NCBI RefSeq assembly: GCF_910591885.1
Contig: NC_063280.1
Coordinates: 8,742,001-8,806,000, forward strand
Length of the DNA stretch: 64,000 bases
Source of the DNA: Bombus terrestris
Lineage: Eukaryota; Arthropoda; Insecta; Hymenoptera; Apidae
Direction: 5' to 3'
The notes under the pieces are model-generated. The model did no database searches, was not told where the DNA came from, and worked only from the letters and a program-made list of their open reading frames with translations. Numbering within the stretch: the stretch's first letter is position 1; each line of letters opens with the position of its first letter. Of the stretch, positions 13,801 to 24,400 are shown piece by piece. The position numbers and the translations under genes were made by a program.

Positions 13801-14695
13801 CTTCTCAGCAGCGCGATCAGTACGTCACAGAAATTTAACTTTATTATTTTTGTCTTCCTCTCTTCGCATCGTTGTACAAGGAGTTATTTCCTCCTTGTAA
13901 TAGCGGTAACTAATTTATGAATAGGACCAGTAGTGTAATCAGTAAACGCACTTAATCCAAGAGGTACGAAGTTAAGGAAATTAAGTACTTATGTAAGGAT
14001 GAGAGGCCTTTTAGAGATCCATTAGGTAATATAAATATAAATTAGAGAATGAATATTTCAAAATCATTTACTTTTCTTTTTAATAAACCACGATATATAC
14101 ATGTATACTAATAAATGAAATTATTTTAACACAATAATCTCATCCTTATAAAATCTTTGGAAATGCATTTAATTGCAAAACAGACTTGGGCTATCTTATG
14201 TATGACAATATATTACATCAATGTTCAAAATCTTTCATGTTTATTATTTTACAGTGGTGGCAAGTAGACAAGGTATCCCCCATCAAACTGTTTGACGAGA
14301 ATAAAACTCTGTCTGGGTTAAATCTGCGCCACTTGATGTATCAACATGGTAGCCACGCGTTCGTGCGACGAGCAGTAGAACGAGTATTCGCCTTATGGAA
14401 CGATGGTCAAATAAAGCCTATGGTAGATTCTACGTGGGCTTTGGAGGACGTCCCGGAAGCCATGCAGAAGATGCATGACCGTAAGAACATTGGTAAGATC
14501 GTGCTGGATCCGAGTCTCGAGCCAAAACCGAAGCCAGCCACCCCAGCCAAAGGAAAGACGAAGGATAAGAAGGCGGCCAGCCAAGAAAGCCAAGAGAAAA
14601 AAGCGACGAGCGTTGAATCTGAGGAGGGGGAGAAGAAGAAAGAGCCTGAACTGACAAATGGAACATCCGAAGACAAATCCGATAGCGGTAAATAA
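4801..14695 (+). CDS. VAT1: Synaptic vesicle membrane protein VAT-1 homologue (5'-partial)
   Basis: Coding exons are 4801-4930, 8991-9206, 13410-13558, 13660-13819 and 14255-14695. All have GT-AG boundaries and consistent phases, giving about 365 residues with the N-terminus missing. The protein belongs to the zinc-less quinone-oxidoreductase branch of the medium-chain dehydrogenases. VAT-1 proteins act in membrane trafficking at synaptic vesicles, mitochondria and endosomes. Visible signatures are GLNFQDLMARQG at the start, GSECAGDIEQVGEGV, and the NADPH-binding glycine motif SAGGGVGQAVVQLAK, which is split across the 9206/13410 junction. The core ends near KIVLDPSLEP and is followed by a Lys/Glu/Ser-rich acidic-basic tail typical of insect and vertebrate VAT-1. 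The first exon begins with the last base of a codon, so earlier coding exons lie outside the window. The introns of 4.1 and 4.2 kb contain transposon remnants. The stop overlaps an AATAAA, and a donor four codons before the stop region may give another C-terminus (see 14856-14881). Confidence 0.9.
5364..5618. mobile_element. Foldback MITE-like element with about 100-bp inverted arms
   Basis: The left arm, starting AACCTTACCAGACC at 5371, is repeated in inverted orientation on the right, ending GGTCTGGTAAGGTT near 5612. Similarity continues inwards through TTGTTATT..TTGTTCGTCTAAC and TTTATGTAAAT up to about 5467 and 5514, leaving a short loop of about 45 bp. The arms are imperfect, so the insertion is not very recent. 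There is no ORF. The superfamily cannot be assigned, and I see no clear target-site duplication. Confidence 0.75.
7253..7789. mobile_element. Short element with 16-bp perfect terminal inverted repeats
   Basis: TATACAGGATGTTTCA at 7253-7268 matches its exact reverse complement at 7774-7789, delimiting 537 bp inside a VAT-1 intron. TACAGGRTGTTTC-type ends recur in many insect short repeats. TA flanks both ends, compatible with a TA target site. No transposase-like reading frame is visible; the short ORFs inside are not convincing. I read it as a non-autonomous or degraded DNA element. Confidence 0.6.
10127..10180 (+). repeat. GATA / GAGAAA microsatellite
   Basis: A short GATA run passes into about six AGAGAA/AGAAAG units and then AGAGAG. 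It is a simple repeat within the VAT-1 intron. Confidence 0.9.
10545..10557. promoter_or_regulatory. RFX-type X-box candidate
   Basis: GTTGCCAAGCAAC fits the known RFX consensus RYYNYY-N(1-3)-RRNRAC at every constrained position. It sits in a larger perfect palindrome (GGGTTGC-CAA-GCAACCC) in a GC-rich patch of the VAT-1 intron. RFX factors drive ciliary and sensory-neuron genes in Drosophila and C. elegans. That it works as an enhancer here is inference. Confidence 0.4.
10765..10818 (+). pseudogene. Exon-like duplicate of the VAT-1 alternative last exon
   Basis: Directly after a CTTTCAG acceptor, about 54 bases match the segment at 14856-14907, also directly after CTTTCAG, with roughly ten mismatches and one 2-base indel. 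Shared blocks include CGAGCTGAAT and CTAATT. The downstream copy reads SKEKESS and a stop when joined to VAT-1; in this copy the 2-base insertion removes that stop. It is either a decayed duplicate terminal exon or a shared conserved element. Confidence 0.45.
12273..12442. mobile_element. MITE-like family, copy A
   Basis: The element is about 170 bp and starts TAGACTGTGGATTTTTAT. It ends with the imperfect inverse ATAAATATTCGCAGTCTA, and both ends are bounded by TA. The interior holds CAAAGCACGGAATATGC, which recurs in copy C at 63451. There is no ORF. It is probably a Tc1/mariner-type non-autonomous element, judged only from the TA boundary and small size. Confidence 0.6.
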
Positions 14696-14855
14696 AAACA
14701 GAAAAAAAACGTTCTCTAGCTTGTATCGTTCCTGGAAAAAAATTATTTGTCGTTGCGCGCTTTATTACCCGCAAACGGTAACGAAATATTCAATTGCCCA
14801 GTCAAATATTTCGCGCGTCCTTTCGATTGACCGAGCCTCCTTTGTTTGCTTTCAG

Positions 14856-14881
14856 ATTCTAAAGAAAAAGAATCGAGCTGA
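14856..14881 (+). CDS. VAT1: Possible alternative VAT-1 terminal exon
   Basis: Splicing from the internal donor at 14688 (AGCG|GTAAAT, just before the usual stop) to the TTTGCTTTCAG acceptor ending at 14855 would replace the terminal Gly-Lys by Asp-Ser-Lys-Glu-Lys-Glu-Ser-Ser and a stop at 14879-14881. The phases fit (G|AT). The acidic-basic character matches the preceding tail. The second copy of this segment at 10765 supports it being a functional unit. Not proven. Confidence 0.4.
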
Positions 14882-15358
14882 ATTAGCGGCGCTAGCTAAT
14901 TTTAATATACGTATATACATAAAAATACATATATATATAAAAAATGTAAAACACTGATATCTCCCGTGAAGATCAAGAATTTTGCAGATAAGTACTCTAT
15001 TATTCCTCACTATCCAGAGATCTACTACGTTTGTTGCGCTATATGACGCTTGATTATTATGTGACGGATATCCGTAAAGTATCATGCTATGCAGATGACG
15101 AATTAATTTGGAAAAAGAAAACAAAAAAAAGCGAGACAACAAAAACAGAAACGAAAATTAAGGATTTTGAAATATTTAGTTTAAGTCAAATTCAACCAAA
15201 AAAGAGAAAAGAAGGCTCGTTTCCCCAGAATTCATCTACATGCCTCTCTCCTCCCTTCTGTTTGCGCTGAAAGAATCCTTCAGTGGAATTCACGAGTGAA
15301 AGAGTGGGCGCGAAAATACACGTAAAGGTTCATTCATGTAAGTGAACCAGAGGGAAAC

Positions 15359-15364
<6 letters not shown>

Positions 15365-15389
<25 letters not shown>
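15365..15389 (+). repeat. 25-base poly(A) tract
   Basis: An uninterrupted A run. No retrogene, target-site duplication or upstream coding remnant is visible, so it is called only as a homopolymer. Confidence 0.9.
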
Positions 15390-17140
15390 GAATACAACCA
15401 AATATAAGGAAACAATATCAATCTTGACGTGGTCCACAGTAGTTTGCAGAATATAAGAATTATTATTTTTATTTTTTCACACTGACCAAAACATAAGATT
15501 CATTTTCATATATGATAGACTAAATGAATCTGGTAGATGCTAGACTTATTGGACGATCTCTTAATAATTTCATACTTCTTTTTTATTTTTTATTTTTTAA
15601 ACATCATATTTCGTACTTATCGAATATAAAATGAAATTATACATACGATAAAAAAGACGGGTCGTCTAATGATTCTGCATTGACCAGCAAATTGCTACTT
15701 TTATCTACTTACATCGAGAACTATTACTGCTGCAATACATATATACAATATAGGTACATATTATATATATGCAGTGACATTTTACACACTAAAATAGTAC
15801 CATTTACTGTAATTTAAATAGAGTACGATGGCAATGATAATCTAATCAGCTTTATAAAGAAGGGAAAAAAAATTTATTAGATGAAACCCTGAATATCAAA
15901 AGGCTGAAAGAAAACAAACGACTGTGTTACTTTTTACGTGTATCTCCTTCTTATCGAGAACGTGTCTTTTTTTTATTATTGATTATATGTAACTTAAAGA
16001 CCCCTTTAACAATAGCCAGCCTAAACGATATAGTCGGATAATAAGCTTGTTGTACACTCTGTGTACTAGGATTCGCTGTATTATTTTAGATAAGTAATTT
16101 TTTTTTTAATTTTCATCACTGAAAGTACTGAATCGCCTAACTGCCTAAAAAAAAGAAAAAAGAAAATTATTGGTGAATAGCTCAAGAAAAGAAAAAATTA
16201 ATAACTTTTGCAACGATTCACCAACGATATGTTATTTTTTTTTTTGTTATCATGATTTTAATGTTAGAGCTACGATATAAAAAAAAGAATATAGCGTAGT
16301 TTTCAATAGACTTTTTATATATGTATAAACAATGAAATTTTGTTTTAAGCGAATAACTATTTAAATCGATATTTAGAGTTGAACTTTAACGCTCTGTAAA
16401 AATGTTTTTAAATTTTTATTGAAATTATCAATTTCTTTTATTTTGTAACGAGATATATTCCATTTTAATTGTGCTTAGGGGAATGAATGACGGTGTGAAA
16501 CTAATACTTCATTTTCTATGCGTGAATTCTGTGAGAAATTGAGTATCAGTATATTTTAAATAGAAAATTCACAATCGAGATCGAATTTTTCTAGATCTTT
16601 AATTATTGTATAATTTAATGTAAGAGATACACGCTAATGCGACTGATCTGTCGAATCAAAGACAAATGAATTTCCTAATGATAAAGTAATGATGATAATG
16701 ATGAAGATCATGACGATAACATGAAAAGAGGATCTTCAATAAAATGTCATGAGGTTGAGCTAATTTATCTAGAATGATGAAACAAACAAGAAAAGGAATC
16801 TAAGAGCAAAAGGTACATTAAATGAAAAGAAAAGAGAAGAAAATGACTCTGAAAAGAACGAGTAGATGCAGAGTGAAATGCATATCTCTCCGAAACGGTT
16901 GGAACAATTTTTACATAGCATCGATTCTGTTAGAATTTGATACTAGCTCTGTATACCGATATATCTATATATGATAAAAAAAAAAGATCACTATTAACGA
17001 AAAAAAGTTACGGACACGGGCGAGCTATACATATTATATATATATAAATATAAATATAAATAAATGAATAAATAATTAATAAAGTAAGTCGATAACATTC
17101 TTCGAGTCTATCGGTACGAAGAAGTGTAAGAATTTATAAG

Positions 17141-17213
17141 AATTATTATTATATTATTATTATTATTATTAATTATTATTATTAATTATTATTATTACTA
17201 TTACTACTATTAC
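17141..17213 (+). repeat. ATT/ACT trinucleotide microsatellite
   Basis: An interrupted (ATT)n run with AATT breaks passes into (ACT)n. Confidence 0.9.
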
Positions 17214-18437
17214 TGCCGTATCGAGTCTCAGTCCAAGAGTACACTGAATACTGTATCTCAATTTCAAGGACATATACCAATCTCCGCTCTATTAACGAAA
17301 AGAAAAAAAGGGAAAAAGATAGAAATAATAATAAAAAAATGAAAAAAAATGATCGTAAAAAGAACGTGGCTGCATATTTTGAGACGTCTTTTGAACACGT
17401 ATAATAAATATATATATATACATGCTCTCTGATAAAGTTCGACGTGTAACGTAATTATTCTCTATACGAGAAAAACGAATGATATAAGACCCACATACAC
17501 ACATAACACACATACACAGGTACCACACAATTTTATCATACATGCGTGACGATACACATCATACTGTATATTTTATGTAAGGCTTTAAATGTTTCATCAA
17601 ATAACTATTATAATATACCTATATATTTGTATCGATCGTTTTCCCTATCCTGGTCATAATTTAGGTCCGAAATTGTATCTGCGCCTGAAAGTAATTTGTA
17701 ATTAATGTCCGACGGTATTTAACGAAGATCCTTGAAAAATTTTTTTTTTAACGATCTTATTCGTAGTTAGAACTTTACTAGCTAATCTCTACACGGTTCT
17801 CACTATGACGATATTCATTGTTAAAACACGCAAACAACACACCGTGTTTTCTATTATTGTGCTGATAATACTAAGGAGGGAAAAGTTAGTCTGTTTTCTC
17901 ATAAAGTAATCCGTCATTGGGATTTAAATCATACGTATCTGCGTAAGTAAGAAAAGAAATATGTATCATCGAAATAGCAATTTACGGAAAATAACTCATG
18001 GAATTACGTCGTTAGAAGCCTCGATAGTCGGGCCTTAATTACAGGGACATCCCCTCGGATCTCTGCTTTTCAATTTCGTTCAAAGTCGACGTTATCTTGC
18101 ACCGTTTGATGTATTTTGAACGCACGTATCTCTGCGAACGCGTACGACTCTTTATCATGCTCTTTAAAATTCAGAAAACTGGAACTTCTTGTGATAGAGT
18201 TTCAACGTTCGCCTCCGCTTTTGAAAATCGAGTGGATCGAGGAGAATCGGCGTCGTGGAGATCGGACGGTTCATTTGTGATGAAACTCGTGACGCATTCA
18301 GCTCAGAAATGTGTACTCGAAGCAAACCCTCGTCTCACTGACATCTTTTCAACGGATATTTACCATGTCCAAAATGTTTCATTCGTTTAAATTATTTTCT
18401 TTCGGATATAACCTCTACAAATTGGCTTGTTAATGAA

Positions 18438-18620
18438 TAGATAGCGAATGTTTGTAAAGATCCACGTTTTTATATCTTAACGTAAGTGAAGATTTGTTTC
18501 ATCCATTAAATGTTACAACTAATGCTTTATATTAGATATTTTATATGTTTTTACATTACATTATGTACGTTTTCACATTTCTTTTAAATTTCCCTTAAGA
18601 GTATAAATGTTCGCAGTCTA
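18438..18620. mobile_element. MITE-like family, decayed copy B
   Basis: The right end ATAAATGTTCGCAGTCTA differs from copy A's right end by one base. The left end TAGATAGCGAATGTTTGTA is its decayed inverse. At 183 bp it is close in length to copy A. The interior is not obviously alike, so assignment rests on the ends. Confidence 0.45.
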
Positions 18621-20465
18621 TTAATGAAATATACATTTTTTTGAATTTTCAGTTTTATAAATAATGAAGTTGCCGATAGAGTGATCAGATGGAAAATATT
18701 TCAACGGCATAATGACACATTTCTGCGCTCGTTGTTAGATTACAATTTTTCAGCTATTGATTCAATGAAGGGTTCACCGAAAGTAGGACCAACAAAATAT
18801 CATTCCGTTGCCGCGGCGAAGAGAACGCGGTCCATATACATTCTTTTCTCCCTTAACGTTCTTTCGTTTGTCGACACCTGCATCGTGGAAGAAACAGGAT
18901 CTACAGTTTCGCAACGTGATACATCATATAATTATATGTAAAATTGTAAAATTCGTTTCAAGAGTTCGGGCGAAATGGTCACGTGTTTTCCTTCTCTCCC
19001 GCGAGATGCGGCCTTTCTTCGATCCTTTTCAGTCCTACAATTCGTTTCACGAAGGAAAACAGAAATCATTTTTCGCCCGTTCTCCAGAAGCTCGATATAT
19101 AGATTGTATTTTTGGCTTATTATTGTAAGACTGACTATGTTGCTATATTAAAGATTGCTTCGAAAATAATTATAGCTGTTTCGAATAATCCAAATCCAAA
19201 TTTCCACCCAAAAACTAACATAGATTTATTTCAGACCTCAGAAGTAAAAAATACAGTATTGAAAGTATGTCATTAAAGCAGAGCTGTTACATGTGCAAAA
19301 TTATTAAAAGCATAAACAATATATTTCGGGATCATTGACATTTTGTAAACAATTATTAAAGGATCTTTTATAAAATAAAAGATGATAAATGAAATATCTT
19401 TTTACTGTTTTATTTGTATAAAGGTTATAAAACTTAAAAATACGTTCAACGCATGTTAAGTGCTATTTTCTTTTCGCTATTGTATAAATATATTTTCGGA
19501 CGGATAACGCGAACGAGCAACCAGTTTTATAAAAAATTGATTTACAAATAATTTAATATGTATTATAATATGTTATCCTTAAATAAAAAATTATAACTTC
19601 ATTTAATATGAGAATTTCATGATAAAATACATTCGATAACTGTATGCGCTCGTATGTTAAAACGAGTTAATTAATATTTTATTGTTTTATTATAAAGCAG
19701 ACTTTTTATATACGGTATTAGTAACGTTATATGCGTTATCATATTATTTGAAAATTTGCGACAATACTTTTAAAGACGTTTCATCGTTCAGTAACTTCAT
19801 TTGTTTTTTTTTATTTTATTGAAGCGATTATTTTACTTAATTACATGAAAAAAAGCAAATACGAGCATTAGATTATTGCTTCGTATATGAATAAATTATT
19901 AACTAAGTAATTACGTCGCACATTTTCAAAGTACATTTTCAACGATATAACATTTCTTTTTAAAAGACTTACAAATTATTGCATTACCTTGTTGTAAGTG
20001 CTATATTACTAAAAATAGATCTTTGATGTTCGAACAGACAATTAACTATACAAAAGAATATAAAGTTTCTTTGCAGAGGCAAAATACCTTATTTGGACGA
20101 ATGCCTTACATACTTTCACATTTCTTCTTTCACTTGAAAAAGTACACGAGCATGTGTTAGAATGACATCCGTATTAATAGATCTTTTTCTCTAGCCTACT
20201 ATTTACAAATTGCCAACCAATAGCTACTTTTCTTAACCGGAATGTAAATCTTTGATTCATAAATTGATAGTGTTCAAGGGGCATTGCGAAGGCACAATTT
20301 ATGAGCACGATTTTCAAATTATAATTGTAGAATTTAAATAAAAACTCTTTATAGAAATAGTGACACTTATGATTTCTCTAGTAATAACTTAATGCTAGCA
20401 CAATTGAAGTTTCACATGTAAGTGGAACAAAAACGTTGCAGCGTACTTTTTAAACAGATCTAGTT

Positions 20466-20466
<1 letters not shown>

Positions 20467-20523
<57 letters not shown>

Positions 20524-20525
20524 AA
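20467..20525 (+). repeat. (AG)n microsatellite
   Basis: About 28 AG dinucleotides with two A interruptions. Confidence 0.95.
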
Positions 20526-20778
20526 GAAATTCAAGCATAAAATTGTAAAGAGATAAATTTAAAAATTTGAATTTTTTAAATTGATTAGAATAAGAAGAAA
20601 TCATAAATTTTTAATATCCATTTAAGTAGAAATTATTACTAGAAGATGTATAAAGATGTTTTTTGGTGTATCATACTTACAAAAATTCGATCTCGACTAA
20701 TTGTAAGTTTCATTTGTACTTAAAAATTCTTTGCCTCCTAGAACACATTGCTCTAACTACGGTTTTAAATTGTTAAAC

Positions 20779-20974
20779 TATACAGAATGAGTCGCGTAAA
20801 ACAAAACACCTAAATATCTCTGTTAATGTTGAAGAGAGCAAGAGATGTCAAAAAGGAAAGATATATTGTTCAAGGAGAGAAATATGATGAAACTAAAAGG
20901 TCTGTTGATTGACGTTTCTTTCAAGATCTGGAAAATATTCAGGTGTTCTATTTTCACATGATGCACCCTGTACA
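20779..20974. mobile_element. Short TACAG...CTGTA-ended repeat
   Basis: The left end is TATACAGAATGAGTCGCG and the right end is GATGCACCCTGTACA. The first eight to ten bases form an imperfect inverted pair of the TACAGGGTG type, similar to the ends of the element at 7253. It is about 196 bp with no coding capacity. It is probably a degraded non-autonomous repeat. Confidence 0.4.
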
Positions 20975-21103
20975 TGGAATGTTGAAAACATTCGAATAAA
21001 TTGACATTCATCGATTAACAACGTGGATAAAAACACATGATATGTTTTAAATTATATAACATATCAAATATTTTAAAGTTAAAAAATGTATAAAAATATG
21101 TGT

Positions 21104-21109
21104 TTTATT
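21104..21109 (-). terminator. Candidate poly(A) signal for Mcr
   Basis: AATAAA on the minus strand (TTTATT on plus), about 345 bases past the Mcr stop. Confidence 0.4.
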
Positions 21110-21453
21110 AAAATTTCTATACTTCCACGCTAAATATAAATTTCCGACATATGTTAACAAATCACAAATGGACGGTTTCTTTTTCGTAAGTAACTTGATG
21201 TAATGTTACAGTAAAAAAAAGGGAAAGTATAATTACAAATAAGGATAACTGGAACTTCATCTTATAAATTAATTATTTTTACTCCCGTGTACCTGTATTT
21301 TCAGGTACTGTTCCAGTTATGCACCAGACTTAAGGACGGATATAAGAATAAAATTCGAGAAAAGATGACAATATAACGTAAAATATAAAATCGAGAATAT
21401 TCACCTTTCTCTTTCCATTTTTCTGTTAAATCATCATATGTTACATATGAGAA

Positions 21454-24400
21454 TTAACCCACACTAAACTCCTGTGTTCGAAAATATCTTGTCACAACAA
21501 CGAGAACAGAAATTGCAAGCAGAAAACCTGTTGGTGTGGCCAACATCGTGGCGGTATTATAAATCGGACAGTAAGGACACTGGGAACTACCGCAAACTTC
21601 GCAAATATTTAGTGTATAAGTCGGTAGAGCATCAAATATAGTTTCGTTGAAACGCTCTAAAAAAATATAATGAATAACGAATAAAAAATGATTGCTTCTT
21701 GTAAAAACATTAATATTATTTAATTATGTGTATTTACCTGGAGCATAATAGTCGTAAATTCTGATAGGAAGATACCGTGACATATTTGCAACCGGGAACC
21801 ATCTTTCTATCGTGAAATTTACGCACGTTTCTTCTTGATCCAAATAATCGAAATAAAAGAGCACTTTCTTTTCATGGAATCGTGCTCTCTGAAGATTCCT
21901 TACTTGTTTCGATTGGATATACCTATCCAAAGTTTGTTGTTGGATTATATAACCTGTCGGAATAGCTACATCCAACACTGCCATTCCAGAACGAGAAGAT
22001 TCGTTCGTATTTATCCACCTGCGAAAAAGAGCTGGTAAATTTTATGTAAAGACTGAAAGAATAAATTACGGTATTCAAATATCAATATTATACCTCTGAC
22101 AACTGAGATATGATATGTGAGACTGATTTCTGCCATGGAAATTTGCTCTCGTTACCAGGTCGAAAGATTTAACAGGCGGCTGTGTTTGGAATTTTGCGAT
22201 ATCCACATTGTATTGTACTGACATTTGAAGAATTGCATATCCAGCACCCTTTGCTTGTACTTTTACTGTTCCCCATGCTTCAGGTATCTACGATAATGAA
22301 ATAGAAATTAAATAGGGTAAGAAATATATTAATTTTTCAAATATGAACCTACCTCTATAGTCTGAAGCCTTGCAAGATTATTGTCATTCACAAATAGTGT
22401 TTTAGTCTGTCCTGGAAGAGCTGTAGCTTCTACAGTAACAGCCAATGAACTAACATCTCGAATTCTCGATCTGACCGTATAATCCATTAACGCTTTCATC
22501 GCCCACGCAGTGTCCTGTGTCGAGGCCCAACCACCGTCGGTTAATCTCTGAGAATTCAGCCATTTTACTATGGGTTCTAACATTATCTCTTGTCGAGCAA
22601 CGTGCACCAAAAGAGCATACGCAGTTGTTTCGATATTTTCTGAGTCGTACATATATGGTAAACGTGGAAGGAGGAATGGTTTCTGATTTTCCAGTTTGTA
22701 AGGAGGAAGAGGTACTGATTCTCTGCCCCAATATGTTAATCCTCCTTCTCTACGGGCGTGTCTAGATAAAATATTAAAAGCTTGTCCTGCAGTAGAAGCT
22801 TTTGCCAATAGCAGAGCATATGATACTATCGCTATCTCGTAAGGTTTCCCTCGTACTTCTAATAATTTCAAATTTCTCTCCAACCATTTGATTGCACCGG
22901 CAGCACTTACAGCAACTTGAGTTCCTAGACCCTCAGGCAAATCTTTCACACTTTGTAATGTGATTAGAACGTGAGCTGTAAGACTGATATTTCTATGTGT
23001 TATTATATCATCGTCGTAATTTAGAGAGCTGTTCATCTTGCGATCAGGCATCCATGTAACTTCATAGAACGATCCTTCAGGTGTTTGATATTTTAATAAC
23101 CAAGACACAGCCTGTGCTATTACTTCAGGGTCAATGTAAAGATAATTTTCCCACTCGTAGAAGCGTGCTTCTTGTAAAACACGAGCACAATATGCTGTTA
23201 ACCAAACGCTTGGTGACGATTGGTTCCAATCGCTACGGAATAAGCTGAACGATCCATCGGGATTCATAAAGGAAAGTTGTCTCTGATAGCCAATATTCAT
23301 GTAATAGAAACTGTGCTTCTCTTGCGTTCTATTACGTTGATTAAGTAAACGCATATACATTGTCGTGTATAAATTAGCAGCGAAACTGAACATATTTTGT
23401 TCCGCACAATCCATAGGGAGATCCATGAGACTTGTGGCGTTAACAGGCATCGTCGGAAAAATTGGTCCAACGACATCTCCGACCAAACTTATCACAGCCT
23501 TGTTTGATCCGAATACGTAGTAACGATTTTCGTCGTAGGGTATAATAGGTGTTTCTGTAATGTTAACGTGCATGTATTGGAACACATATGCACGATTACT
23601 AAGATCGAGCAGAATAGATTGATGTCTGTGCTGAGGAAGGCCATCAGCTTCTACGTGCAAGGTACGCGTAACCGAATCCCTTCCGATTACGGTAGTGGCA
23701 TAGATGTGTACTTTGATATCTCCAAGTCTTATTGGTACAATAGGTAGATAAACAATAGAAGCATCTTGAGCAGGGATCCAAATAAAGAACTGGTGTTCAC
23801 CAAAAGATGTACGAGGCTTGTACGATTGTACAATACCATTATCTTCAACGTGAACGAATTTGTAATCCTTGGAACCAGCTAAAACTACTACAGCTTCTAT
23901 ATTATTGCGTAGGTAATTGAAAACGGAGACGCGGATACCAATTTGTTCTCCTTGTTTGCTATGAGTAGGCATTTCCACATTAATATAAAATGGCAAGATA
24001 CCCATATATGCAATGGCTTTTGGCAGCATACCAAAGCCCATACTTGGAGACATACCGAACGCTGTAACCATCCACAGAACTGGTCTCCTTGGAACGTCTA
24101 TATTGAAAATGTATCTACCATGAGGACCAATATTGATATCTTTCCATAACCATACGTTTTCGTATTGTCTCTGTAACCTGTTAAACCGCCACTTTCTAAA
24201 CTGTACAATGTCTGTGACATTTCTGCGCTCGCAGCCTACTTCATCAGTGCCATCATCGCAATCGTATACTCCATCGCATTTTTTGTCTAGTCTATAACAT
24301 CTCCCAGAGAGACATTCCCCATATCCTTGAGTTGTGTTACAGTTATCAGGTCTTCGGTAAATAATGGCGTCTGTGAAGGCTACTAATCCAACGTATTCGA

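Larger units (their letters stand above)
14696..17250 (+). other. Probable long AU-rich 3' UTR of VAT-1
   Basis: AT-rich sequence without exons follows the stop. AATAAA occurs at the stop itself (14691-14696) and repeatedly near 17040-17085. It includes a 25-base A run (15365-15389) and many T runs. Where the transcript really ends cannot be decided from sequence. Confidence 0.4.
17251..21453. other. Intergenic, AT-rich
   Basis: There is no coding exon I can support between VAT-1 and Mcr. It holds a possible MITE-like copy (18438-18620), an (AG)n microsatellite, a second TACAG-ended element (20779-20974) and a minus-strand AATAAA for Mcr at 21104-21109. ORFs at about 18.1-19.1 kb show no family resemblance. 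Confidence 0.6.

Noticed and set aside
15365..15389. Poly(A) tract as the tail of a processed pseudogene or LINE/SINE
   Set aside because: No coding remnant upstream and no flanking direct repeat.
18097..19128. Several overlapping plus-strand ORFs of 86-106 aa
   Set aside because: They overlap in different frames, with no recognisable domain, no splice pairing and low-complexity composition.
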